Below are positions 8,811 through 16,204 of a DNA stretch of 36,109 nt, in pieces. The DNA comes from Flavobacterium salmonis. Its GTDB lineage: Bacteria > Bacteroidota > Bacteroidia > Flavobacteriales > Flavobacteriaceae. The DNA is taken from assembly GCF_903819435.1 (NCBI RefSeq), contig NZ_CAIJDP010000073.1:1-36109 (forward strand). The letters run 5' to 3'. A model generated the notes under the pieces. The model saw nothing but the letters and a program-made list of their open reading frames with translations, was not told where the DNA came from and made no database searches. How positions within the stretch are numbered: position 1 is the first letter of the stretch; each line of letters begins with the position of its first letter. The position numbers and the translations under genes are program-made.

Positions 8811-9631
8811 TAGAAATTTAAAATTAAAAACAGGGCAATAATTCTATAGAGAACCCAGGTGTAAGATAGATAAAATGGAAGTTTTAAAATTTTAATTCTT
8901 CTAAAATGTTCCAAAAACATAATGATTACCGTTACTCCAAACCAACCTAAAATTATCATTTGCGGAAGTTGAATAAATGGACTCAAAATTAAAAGCGGAC
9001 TTAAAATTAAAGATCCCAATAAAGAAATCGTCATTAAATTTCCTGCATAATTGAGAATCGTTTTACTATCAAATTTGAAAAGAAACAAACTTTGGAAAAC
9101 AATTTGTCCAAATGCCAAAATGAGTTCTCTTGTAATACTGCTTTTAGGCAAATTAGAAAGCAAATTAGAATATCCAAATAATATAAAAGTTGTTACTGTT
9201 ACAGCAAATCCGATAAACAGAAATCTGTATTTATAATTGAAATCAGGAATGCATTGCAGTTTGTTTTCTTCTTTTATGCTTCCCGGAATAATTACTTTTC
9301 GGTTATAAGAAACAAAAGAATACAGTTTTTTAAGAATGAAATGAATAGGTTTTCTAGTTGCAATTTTTTCAATTACAGGAAAAGAAAAACCAACAACTTT
9401 AATTAAACTATCAATTCCGTAAACTACAGTTTGTGCCTTGTTGTCAATCAAAGCAATTTCGTTTGGAGCACGTTTTAAGTCTACAAAATTTTGCTCCTCT
9501 TCAGATAATAGACAATAAGATTTTCTTCCGTTTTGATCTAACATTCCGCTTTTTACAAACCCGGTTGTGTACAAATTGCAAAGCGGGCAATCTTCGTCAT
9601 AAAGCAAGGTTTGGTTTTCGAGCGTTTTCAT
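8810..9631 (-). CDS. DCC family thiol-disulfide protein (DUF393) with membrane tail
   Basis: 273 aa. The N-terminal thioredoxin-like DCC domain carries the diagnostic LYDEDCPLCNLY (Cys15, Cys18) and a Cys40-containing strand. It spans about residues 1-125. The C-terminal half (about 130-273) is hydrophobic with four to five membrane helices, so the redox domain is held at the membrane. DCC proteins are predicted thiol-disulfide oxidoreductases; no substrate is established. It is coupled to the reductase gene at 8810 by a one-base stop/start overlap. Confidence 0.8.
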   Translation of the reverse strand: MKTLENQTLLYDEDCPLCNLYTTGFVKSGMLDQNGRKSYCLLSEEEQNFVDLKRAPNEIALIDNKAQTVVYGIDSLIKVVGFSFPVIEKIATRKPIHFILKKLYSFVSYNRKVIIPGSIKEENKLQCIPDFNYKYRFLFIGFAVTVTTFILFGYSNLLSNLPKSSITRELILAFGQIVFQSLFLFKFDSKTILNYAGNLMTISLLGSLILSPLLILSPFIQLPQMIILGWFGVTVIIMFLEHFRRIKILKLPFYLSYTWVLYRIIALFLILNF

Positions 9632-9642
9632 GAGATAAATGC

Positions 9643-10029
9643 TTAAGCTTTATAAACCAGTCTTTCTTCTTCCTGAGCTTCTTTCGCTTTTCTTTTTCCT
9701 CTAAAAAAGAAATACAAATTAAAGAATAACATAATACCCAAATAAATAGAAAATCCTCCTATTTTGTAGCTTAATCTTTCAATCAGTTCCTGATAGCTGT
9801 TTTCGCTGATATTCATTTGAAGAATCATAAGGGCAAAACCAATATTTAAAAGATAAAAACCGGTTTCAAAAAGTTTGTTCGTTGCATCGGCTATATCTTC
9901 GCGGCCTTTAAAAATATCCAGCATAAAGATTTTGCCATTTTTGAAAAGCGTTTTAGAAACATAATAAGTAAGGAATAATGCAATTGGTAAATAAATACTG
10001 TAACCGATTAAAATTTTTGTAGTTTCCAT
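9643..10029 (-). CDS. Small membrane protein, paralogue of the 10048 gene
   Basis: 128 aa with three hydrophobic segments (about 8-28, 55-72, 90-110) and a charged, Lys/Glu-rich C-terminus. It shares with its upstream neighbour (10048-10395) the patterns LFKNGKIFMLDIF versus CYKNGNIYVAELI and GFYLLNIGFALM versus GYYLLNIGYCAM, so the two are tandem paralogues. The family is unnamed to my knowledge. It sits 18 bases from its paralogue and 11 from the DCC gene, within the same operon. Confidence 0.65.
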   Translation of the reverse strand: METTKILIGYSIYLPIALFLTYYVSKTLFKNGKIFMLDIFKGREDIADATNKLFETGFYLLNIGFALMILQMNISENSYQELIERLSYKIGGFSIYLGIMLFFNLYFFFRGKRKAKEAQEEERLVYKA

Positions 10030-10047
10030 GATATTTGATTTTAGTTG

Positions 10048-10395
10048 TTATTTAATGAGTTTATGAATGTACTTTGTTATAATTATAATATTTAAATAAT
10101 GTAATACTGATATAATAAAAATAATGACAGCCGTTTTGAAACAGATGATTTCGGTTAATTGCGTTACCGATATTATTTTTTGCCATGAAATCAATGTCAT
10201 CGCACAATAACCAATATTTAAAAGATAGTAGCCTAATAGTAAAACCTGATTGATTTTTTGACAGATGTCAGCATGATTCGGAATTAGTTCTGCGACATAG
10301 ATGTTTCCGTTTTTGTAGCAGATTTTTCCAACTCTCAGTATAATAAATATTGTAATGCTAAGATAAATGAAGTAGGCGATGATGTTGAGGTTCAT
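10048..10395 (-). CDS. Small membrane protein, paralogue of the 9643 gene
   Basis: 115 aa, three hydrophobic segments, with the paralogue-defining YKNGNIYVAELIPNHADI and GYYLLNIGYCAM. It is more diverged and more AT-rich than the copy at 9643. It starts 7 bases after the DUF2071 stop. No function known. Confidence 0.6.
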   Translation of the reverse strand: MNLNIIAYFIYLSITIFIILRVGKICYKNGNIYVAELIPNHADICQKINQVLLLGYYLLNIGYCAMTLISWQKIISVTQLTEIICFKTAVIIFIISVLHYLNIIIITKYIHKLIK

Positions 10396-10402
10396 AATGA
10401 TT

Positions 10403-11146
10403 TCAGATTAACATTTCGTGTTCTAATACATTTAAAAATTCCAGTTTTCGTTTATTCTTTACTGTGATTTTTGAACCTTTTGCCAGAAATACAGAGGTTG
10501 GTTTTTGAGCCTGAAGAAATCCAAAATCGGTTCCGTATGTGTTTTCAAAATCAATATCAACATGATGCTTTAAAACGTCAAGCTGTTCCCATCTGGGATG
10601 TATTACTTCGTATTCAAAAGTGGTTTTTTGATTGATTTTTGTATAGCCGAAATAATGTTCTGTAATAAACTCAGCTTCAGAATCAACCTCAATTTCTTTA
10701 AAATCTTTTGTAGTTTTTAAATGAATTGTATTCCAGTTTTTATCGTTTTTCCATTGATATATAAAAGTTTTTGTCCCCACATTTTCTACAACTTCATGTC
10801 GCATTTCTTGAGTCTCATAATGTTCCTGATACAATATATTGGCAATAAAAGTGATCGCTTTTTTCGGAACAATTTCTTTGATAAAAACAACGCCTCGTTT
10901 CCATTCGCGATTCTCAAAACGTTTTACATAGAATCTCAAATTAACTTCTTCAAAATTGATATGAAACGGAACTTTCAATCCTAAAACTTTGGTGTTTTTA
11001 AACATAAAGCCAACTAAGCTGACATAACATTTGTTATTCCAAAGATCAATTTCAGTTCCTGCCGGAACATATTTTTCTAAAACTTCACGATTAACCTCAT
11101 AATTGAATAAGGCTAAATTTTTCCATTCTGCTTTTAAGAAGTTCAT
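10403..11146 (-). CDS. DUF2071 (YqjF-like) protein
   Basis: 247 aa, soluble. It follows the DUF2071 layout: an N-terminal AEWKNLALFNYEVNREVLEKYVPAGTEID, then SLVGFMF, NLRFYVKRF and GVVFIKEIVPK in the order seen in Bacillus YqjF. The C-terminal SVFLAKGSKITVKN strand completes the fold. Function is not established for the family. The ATG at 11146 overlaps, as ATGA, a TGA that ends the out-of-frame continuation of the preceding small membrane gene. This suggests the two were translationally coupled before that gene was frameshifted. Confidence 0.8.
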   Translation of the reverse strand: MNFLKAEWKNLALFNYEVNREVLEKYVPAGTEIDLWNNKCYVSLVGFMFKNTKVLGLKVPFHINFEEVNLRFYVKRFENREWKRGVVFIKEIVPKKAITFIANILYQEHYETQEMRHEVVENVGTKTFIYQWKNDKNWNTIHLKTTKDFKEIEVDSEAEFITEHYFGYTKINQKTTFEYEVIHPRWEQLDVLKHHVDIDFENTYGTDFGFLQAQKPTSVFLAKGSKITVKNKRKLEFLNVLEHEMLI

Positions 11147-11265
11147 TTTGTTTTTTCGTATTTAATTAAAATTCTAAAAAAATAAATTGCAGTGATATTT
11201 GGAATTAGAGTTACAAAAACTATCTGTAAAAAGTCATTCCATATGATGAGACTAAAAAAAAAAAC
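11143..11265 (-). pseudogene. Out-of-frame C-terminal tail of the 11220 gene
   Basis: Past an 11-base A-run (11254-11264; T-run on the coding strand), the frame not used by the upstream ORF stays open. It reads SLIIWNDFLQIVFVTLIPN and then ITAIYFFRILIKYEK, and stops with TGA overlapping the ATG of the DUF2071 gene. The tail aligns with the ends of the two neighbouring small membrane proteins (PVIAIYLSLIIYEKAYQ and PISIAIYFYIIMKK). One added T (12) or two fewer (9) restores a 114-aa protein. It is therefore the displaced end of the same gene. Confidence 0.75.
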
Positions 11266-11486
11266 AATATTCCTATGTTAAGAATTGTACTAATCCAATA
11301 TGTTTTTACTTGTTTTTTGATTTCGAGTAACCCTTGTTGTGAAAAGACTTCGAAGGTTAGAAAAATTGCTGAAATTATTTGAATGACAGAAAGAATTGCC
11401 TGTCCGGCGAATCTAAAATAACATGTTAGATAAAGCAAAAAGCAGATTATAAAAGCGAAAAAATTTATTTGTTTTGCAGTGATCAT
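11220..11486 (-). CDS. Small membrane protein, C-terminus lost by homopolymer frameshift
   Basis: 88 aa as read, with three hydrophobic segments. The region QAILSVIQIISAIFLTFEVF matches QIVLGIIQVISAICLTIKMY of the protein at 11901. The open frame passes through an 11-base T-run, ends LVSSYGMTFYR and stops early. Its paralogues have 111 and 127 aa and a fourth hydrophobic segment; that segment is encoded here in another frame (11143-11265). Possible explanations are a sequencing error, a genuine inactivating indel, or slippage-based on/off switching. Confidence 0.6.
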   Translation of the reverse strand: MITAKQINFFAFIICFLLYLTCYFRFAGQAILSVIQIISAIFLTFEVFSQQGLLEIKKQVKTYWISTILNIGILFFFLVSSYGMTFYR

Positions 11487-11526
11487 GGTTTATGGTTCTT
11501 TTAATTTTCTATTCTTTTTTGGAAAT

Positions 11527-11862
11527 TTATTGGTATGCTTTTTCATAAATTATTAGAGATAGATAGATTGCAATTACTGGTGGGATTCCAAATAGTATAT
11601 AATTTAATAAATCATATAATCCCATTTTACAGATGATAATAAGTGAGACAAAAAATAGTAATACACTTGCAAAATATGTTTGAAGATTTTTATCATGAGG
11701 TTCATGAACATACATTTTTAAACCAATAACAATTTGAAATATTCCTGTAAGAATTGTTGAAAGCATTGCATATGATAAAAATCCGATGTTAATTATTGCC
11801 ATTAAACAAAAGAAGATTGGAATACTAACAAAAAAATAATTGAAATAATTAATAGTTTTCAT
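11527..11862 (-). CDS. Small membrane protein, tandem family member
   Basis: 111 aa with four hydrophobic segments (about 8-30, 34-50, 64-82, 85-105). It shares the pattern LSTILTGIFQIVIGLKMY and the terminal PVIAIYLSLIIYEK with the genes at 11901 and 11220. Upstream of its start is AAACTTTC-N-CAAGTTTT (from 11877), a decayed copy of the operator-like palindrome found before the 11901 gene. Gene and leader therefore seem to have been duplicated together. Function unknown. Confidence 0.6.
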   Translation of the reverse strand: MKTINYFNYFFVSIPIFFCLMAIINIGFLSYAMLSTILTGIFQIVIGLKMYVHEPHDKNLQTYFASVLLFFVSLIIICKMGLYDLLNYILFGIPPVIAIYLSLIIYEKAYQ

Positions 11863-11900
11863 AGATTGATTTTTTTAAACTTTCTTAGAAAAAACAAGTT

Positions 11901-12284
11901 TTAGTTTGGTAGGTTGAGGTTTATTTTATGTTTTTTAATGTATTCATATTCCTCTACAATTTTTTTCATTATGATATAAAAATAAATTGCAATTGAAATA
12001 GGAAAAATTAATATGACTGACCAAACAATAGCATCGTTACTTGTTTGAAAGTGATAATATTGCAAATAGCATAAACCAAGTTCTGCAATTGTTACTATCC
12101 AATAATTAGACAAATGTCTTTTAGCATAATCTGATTTATAATACATTTTTATGGTTAAACAAATAGCCGAAATTACTTGGATGATTCCCAAAACTATTTG
12201 AGCTAACAATCCAAAATAAATGATTATTAATAATGTTAAAGTTGTGAACAATGCAATTTTGTTTATCATTAATAGCAGTTTCAT
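11901..12284 (-). CDS. Small membrane protein, first of a tandem family
   Basis: 127 aa, four hydrophobic segments, with LAQIVLGIIQVISAICLTIKMY as the family signature and a Lys-rich tail (KKHKINLNLPN). It is the first gene after the regulator gene and follows a palindrome at 12301-12326 that matches the one in the regulator promoter. It is therefore a likely direct target of that regulator. No known family recognised. Confidence 0.6.
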   Translation of the reverse strand: MKLLLMINKIALFTTLTLLIIIYFGLLAQIVLGIIQVISAICLTIKMYYKSDYAKRHLSNYWIVTIAELGLCYLQYYHFQTSNDAIVWSVILIFPISIAIYFYIIMKKIVEEYEYIKKHKINLNLPN

Positions 12285-12300
12285 AATTATATTTATTTTT

Positions 12301-12326
12301 AAACTTTCAGAAAAAAATGAAAGTTT
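12301..12326. promoter_or_regulatory. Operator-like palindrome before the 11901 gene
   Basis: AAACTTTCA (12301-12309), eight bases, TGAAAGTTT (12318-12326): a perfect 9-bp inverted repeat, 17 bases upstream of the ATG at 12284. It has the same half-site as the palindrome at 12880-12905, with spacer 8 instead of 6. Probable binding site of the regulator encoded at 12351-12854. Confidence 0.55.
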
Positions 12327-12350
12327 TGTTTAAATTTTTTAGGTGTATAA

Positions 12351-12854
12351 TTATTTCATGATTTTCATAACCAATTTCCCTAACCAGTTATCATTAAATT
12401 CAGTCATTTTGTCCAGCATATTATCTGCTTTTAGAACAAAATCATACAATTTTGTGGTTTGATCTACAAAGTGTTTTTCTTCTGCTGAATCTTTGGCTTC
12501 GATTGTCGAAACTTCTTTTAAAATTTTAAGAGCAGGTTTGATTTCTCTTTTGCTTCTCTCTCTCGAAATTTTCACAGCTAATTCGTCTAAATCTTTTTCG
12601 GCTGTAAAGAACTCTTTTCGTTCTCCTGCTTTATATTCTTTATACACAATTCCCCAATCGATTAAAGCACGAAGGTTCATACTGGCATTTCCTCTGGAAA
12701 TCTGCAATTCCTCCATGATATCTTCCATAGAAACAGCTTCGTTGGAGACCATTAACAAAGCATGAATCTGTGCCATAGTTTTATTGATTCCCCATTGAGA
12801 ACCTAATGCTCCCCAAGTTTGTACAAACTTATTTTTTGCTTCTTTGAATTCCAT
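12351..12854 (-). CDS. GbsR/MarR family transcriptional regulator
   Basis: 167 aa. The winged helix-turn-helix lies at about 25-85: MAQIHALLMVSNEAVSMEDI, then MEELQISRGNASMNLRALID with the recognition helix SRGNASMNLRAL, then the wing VYKEYKAGERKEFFTAE. The C-terminal helices probably dimerise. This is the layout of the GbsR subgroup of MarR-like regulators. It heads the minus-strand run down to 6044. Its promoter has TTG-N20-TACATTTG, with an operator-like palindrome covering the TTG, so autorepression is likely. Effector not known. Confidence 0.85.
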   Translation of the reverse strand: MEFKEAKNKFVQTWGALGSQWGINKTMAQIHALLMVSNEAVSMEDIMEELQISRGNASMNLRALIDWGIVYKEYKAGERKEFFTAEKDLDELAVKISRERSKREIKPALKILKEVSTIEAKDSAEEKHFVDQTTKLYDFVLKADNMLDKMTEFNDNWLGKLVMKIMK

Positions 12855-12858
12855 GAAA

Positions 12859-12889
12859 CAAATGTAAGTAAAAGTTTTTAAACTTTCAA
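12859..12889 (-). promoter_or_regulatory. Promoter of the GbsR-like regulator
   Basis: On the minus strand TTG (12889-12887), 20 bases, then TACATTTG (12866-12859) matches the flavobacterial consensus TTG-N17-23-TAnnTTTG exactly. The transcript would start only a few bases before the ATG at 12854, leaving almost no leader. Confidence 0.7.
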
Positions 12890-12905
12890 AAATAATTGAA
12901 AGTTT
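12880..12905. promoter_or_regulatory. Operator-like palindrome in the regulator promoter
   Basis: AAACTTTCAA (12880-12889), six bases, TTGAAAGTTT (12896-12905): a perfect 10-bp inverted repeat. Its promoter-proximal half contains the -33 TTG. A bound repressor would block polymerase, as expected for autoregulation. Confidence 0.6.
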
Positions 12906-12942
12906 GTTTCTGAATAGGTATAAAATGATTAAACGGAATTTC

Positions 12943-13434
12943 TTATTTTCTTAAAATGATAGACATACCGCTGCCGAAAAAAGATTCCGAATCAGATTCA
13001 TACTTTGTGAGTTTAAAATCAAAGGTGTATTTACCGTCCTTGGGAGCAGTAAATTTTTTATTTTCAAATTCAAATTCAAATTTTTCACTATGTATTATGG
13101 TGTCTTTTTCTTTCGATGTCTTTTCAGTTATATCTTCAGAACTTGCTGTAGCGTTTATTATGTGATTTGTTCCAGAAAATCTGCTGATACTATCAAATTC
13201 AATTGCTTTTTTATTTTCTTCAATTAGATATTTAATGGTGTAGTCTGGATATGGCGTAGTGCTAATTATTTTGGTCCAAAATGAAATGGTTTCTCCTTTT
13301 TTTAAACTGATTTCTCCAGAAGAAGTAATTTCATCTTTTGATATAGGTACTTCAATTAATTCTTCTCCGATAGAATGACAACTGGAGAATGTTATTAATG
13401 TTATTAATGGAATAATTTTTAGTATGATTTTCAT
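12943..13434 (-). CDS. Putative lipoprotein, unknown
   Basis: 163 aa. The N-terminal signal ends in a lipobox-like FSSC (Cys19), followed by a beta-rich region with many Lys/Glu/Ser. SGEISLKKGETISFWTKI and KDGKYTFDFKLTKYES suggest a beta-sandwich. Only two bases separate it from the stop of the lipoprotein gene at 13437, so it is the distal gene of a three-gene operon. No family recognised. Confidence 0.6.
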   Translation of the reverse strand: MKIILKIIPLITLITFSSCHSIGEELIEVPISKDEITSSGEISLKKGETISFWTKIISTTPYPDYTIKYLIEENKKAIEFDSISRFSGTNHIINATASSEDITEKTSKEKDTIIHSEKFEFEFENKKFTAPKDGKYTFDFKLTKYESDSESFFGSGMSIILRK

Positions 13435-13436
13435 AT

Positions 13437-14612
13437 TTATTTTTTTGGGGAAAGAATATCCAACGTTTTGTTTTTTGAATAATAATTGAACATTTTAATG
13501 TAAAAGTCTCTTGTAAGATCTGAAACTTGATTTGTAATTAAGTAAAAACTATTTCCGTTATATTGTACATTACAAATCAATTTTTCAAAAACACGATCAT
13601 TATATTCTGGATCCGTAATTTTTAAATCGGTAAGATTCTCTATTTGATAATAGTTGTAATTATTGGATCGCGAGTATCTATAGTCAATAAAATTTTTTTC
13701 AAAATCGTTACCGATATTTTCAGGCAGTTCGTAAGTCTCTATGGTATTTGTTTTTACTGCATTTAGAAAATTAAGATAAACTAAATCCATTGCATTATTT
13801 GATCTGTAAAACGTTACATAATCATAGTTTCCTTCTGATCTTGGCGAAACTGACTGGTTTGTATCCAGGAAAGCTTTCATCTCTTTGTCTATTTTATTAA
13901 AAATAGATTTGAATAAATAGATTTCAGCATAGGGATTATTTATTACATATTCTTCCCATGAATTAAAAGGTTTATTTTTGAAATCCTTTTTTAATAAATT
14001 TTTACCATTCTTAAGCATATGAAGGGCAAGATTTTCTTTTTCAGGAAATTTTTCAAAATGATCGGATGCTCCATTGAAAATAATATAGCTTTTTGTGGCA
14101 GGATCGTAATCGTAATGTATGACGGTAAAATTTTCACCGTAAATAATACTGTTTGAATCTTCAAAGTAGATATTGTTTTCTTTTACAAGCTGGTTTTTGA
14201 TTTGTGAAATGCTTATTAGATTAGGGTTTTCATCTTTGATGATATAAACGCTTTGTGAGTAAAACCTTTCATTTGGAAGTAAAGCTGAAGTTAATTCAAT
14301 AGCGATAACATCTTTTCGGGTTTCAAAATCTATTTTTCCAAATTCCAAATCAATATTACCCTGCTCATAGACTGTAACTTCGGCAATGTAATTTTCCGGA
14401 ATAGCAATATTATATTTACCCAGTTCCGATAATGAAGTCAGATTTACTTTTAAATTAAAAATCTTTTGAGCATCTTCTTTGGTAATTTTTGTCCCTTGCT
14501 CAATTAATTCGTTATTGGCTTGATTTTCTTCAAGATTATACCTTTTGCAACTTGATAATGATAAAAGGAATACCAGTACATATATTATTTTGATAGTTTT
14601 CATGATACGCAT
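13437..14612 (-). CDS. Putative lipoprotein, unknown
   Basis: 391 aa, with a signal peptide and a lipobox LSLSSC (Cys22). ATG codons at 14612 and 14603 are both plausible starts. The mature part is Asn/Lys/Glu-rich, without repeats or catalytic motifs I recognise. It probably faces the periplasm or the cell surface. It lies 7 bases downstream of the polytopic membrane protein gene and 2 bases upstream of the small lipoprotein gene, so the three products probably work together. Confidence 0.6.
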   Translation of the reverse strand: MRIMKTIKIIYVLVFLLSLSSCKRYNLEENQANNELIEQGTKITKEDAQKIFNLKVNLTSLSELGKYNIAIPENYIAEVTVYEQGNIDLEFGKIDFETRKDVIAIELTSALLPNERFYSQSVYIIKDENPNLISISQIKNQLVKENNIYFEDSNSIIYGENFTVIHYDYDPATKSYIIFNGASDHFEKFPEKENLALHMLKNGKNLLKKDFKNKPFNSWEEYVINNPYAEIYLFKSIFNKIDKEMKAFLDTNQSVSPRSEGNYDYVTFYRSNNAMDLVYLNFLNAVKTNTIETYELPENIGNDFEKNFIDYRYSRSNNYNYYQIENLTDLKITDPEYNDRVFEKLICNVQYNGNSFYLITNQVSDLTRDFYIKMFNYYSKNKTLDILSPKK

Positions 14613-14619
14613 TTATTGT

Positions 14620-16032
14620 TTAATTAAACTTATCAGTATTTGCTGTTACCTTTTCTTCGTTTTGGGTGTTTGAATACACAACATAAAAGGATTTATGTAA
14701 AACATAATAAAGGACATAATACAGAATAAAAACACCAAAACTGGAGAGCCATAGAAAGGATAAAATCTTGTCTTTAAAAAAAATGAGATAGCCTTCTGTA
14801 AAATCAAAAAAGCGTTTTATGTCTTCAAAATATAAAAACAGAACTACTGCAAAAGGAACAATTTTGGTCATGATTTTATAATTCGCAACCAAAAGTATTG
14901 CTAGTATAAATACAGGGATTTTTATCAAATCGTTGATGGTTTTTACTTCATTTGTAAAATATTCATATATTAAAAAAGCACTTAGTAAAAAGCAATAAAT
15001 AGCTAAATGAAGTTTTTTGTTTTTCTTTAAATTAAGAAAATATTGCGTAACGTTTTCTGTTTTTTTTGTTAGCAGTAAAAATATAAAACTAAAAATATTC
15101 AAGATAGGAATAAGGCTAAAAGCATTTATGATTCCGAAATATTTTTTTAAGGAATAGCCGCGAAATTGAATCAAGTTGCCTAAAAATCTTCCTGAATACA
15201 CTAATAGAAAATAGTTTGACACTAATTTGATTACTTCAGCTAAATCAAAACTTGAAGAAAAAAGAGAAATTGTAAATATCGATTGGGCCAGATTTAAGAG
15301 CGTTAGAATCAAGAGAAAAAAACTGATTATAAAGCCCCATTTAAAGAATTTTGTATCAATAAATTCTTCGTCAATTGGTTTTCGAATACTTTTTATTCCT
15401 CCAGATCTATTGGTAATGTAGAAAAAGCCAACAAGTGCAAATAAAATTTTGAAGGTTTTGATAAATTCCATAATGGTTATGAATATATCCTGTAAATAAG
15501 GTTCACTGAAGTTTAAAAAGGTAAAATTTCCAAATGCATCGGTAACTTCTAAATCAATAACATTGAATAAAAGTATAGATATCAGTATTGGAAAAAACCA
15601 TTTTGTTTTTTTGGAAACATTAAAATTTTCTAGCGTAAAGTAGTGCTTAACAAAATAAAGAAAAGGAATAATAAATGATAAAAAACTTATGGTTTTGTAA
15701 ATGTAACCGCTTTTATACCAGGTTAAAAAGTAAAGATAGTGTGTGAAGTTATAGTCTAATAAAAATGAAATATTATTTTTGAAAAAATAAAGAGCACTCA
15801 ATAATTGTAAAATGATTCCAGTCTTAATTTTATTGTTTTTATAAAAATACCAGGAAAGAATTAATGAGTTGGAAAACCAAAAAAGTACACGCCAAATTTG
15901 TTTAAATATAAATGTGTCCGGGGTAAAAACTTCGATGTAATACTGGAGCATACTTAAAGAGAAAAGTATAATTCCGAATACCCAAATTTTATTAATTACA
16001 TTATTTTGGGTTTCGCTAAAAGTTAATTTCAT
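14620..16032 (-). CDS. Polytopic membrane protein, unknown
   Basis: 470 aa with about ten to twelve predicted membrane helices spread over the whole length and Lys-rich short loops. No transporter signature is visible. One soluble loop, RKPIDEEFIDTKFFKW, lies near residue 220. A strong promoter (TTG-N18-TATTTTTG) precedes it, and the two lipoprotein genes follow with gaps of 7 and 2 bases. The sequence is very AT-rich, with many Phe, Ile, Leu and Lys codons. Function unknown. Confidence 0.6.
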   Translation of the reverse strand: MKLTFSETQNNVINKIWVFGIILFSLSMLQYYIEVFTPDTFIFKQIWRVLFWFSNSLILSWYFYKNNKIKTGIILQLLSALYFFKNNISFLLDYNFTHYLYFLTWYKSGYIYKTISFLSFIIPFLYFVKHYFTLENFNVSKKTKWFFPILISILLFNVIDLEVTDAFGNFTFLNFSEPYLQDIFITIMEFIKTFKILFALVGFFYITNRSGGIKSIRKPIDEEFIDTKFFKWGFIISFFLLILTLLNLAQSIFTISLFSSSFDLAEVIKLVSNYFLLVYSGRFLGNLIQFRGYSLKKYFGIINAFSLIPILNIFSFIFLLLTKKTENVTQYFLNLKKNKKLHLAIYCFLLSAFLIYEYFTNEVKTINDLIKIPVFILAILLVANYKIMTKIVPFAVVLFLYFEDIKRFFDFTEGYLIFFKDKILSFLWLSSFGVFILYYVLYYVLHKSFYVVYSNTQNEEKVTANTDKFN

Positions 16033-16063
16033 AAAGTGGTTTAAAAAAAAGAGTAATTACGTA

Positions 16064-16092
16064 CAAAAATATTCTTTTTAAAACGATATCAA
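16064..16092 (-). promoter_or_regulatory. Promoter of the 14620-16032 gene
   Basis: On the minus strand TTG (16092-16090), 18 bases, TATTTTTG (16071-16064): a full match to the Bacteroidota TTG-N17-23-TAnnTTTG promoter, about 30 bases before the ATG at 16032. Confidence 0.7.
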
Positions 16093-16204
16093 AATTTATA
16101 GCTGTAGAAAGTTATTTTTTTTAAATAATTATAAAGTTGTGTTAATTCAGCCCTCGAATTTTAGATTAAATAATGAGAAGGATATTTTTGTAAAAATCAC
16201 TTTT

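Noticed and set aside
16139..16204. GTG start extending the antiporter by 22 residues
   Set aside because: A TATTTTTG promoter box lies inside the extension and the family starts at the hydrophobic helix after the ATG at 16205.
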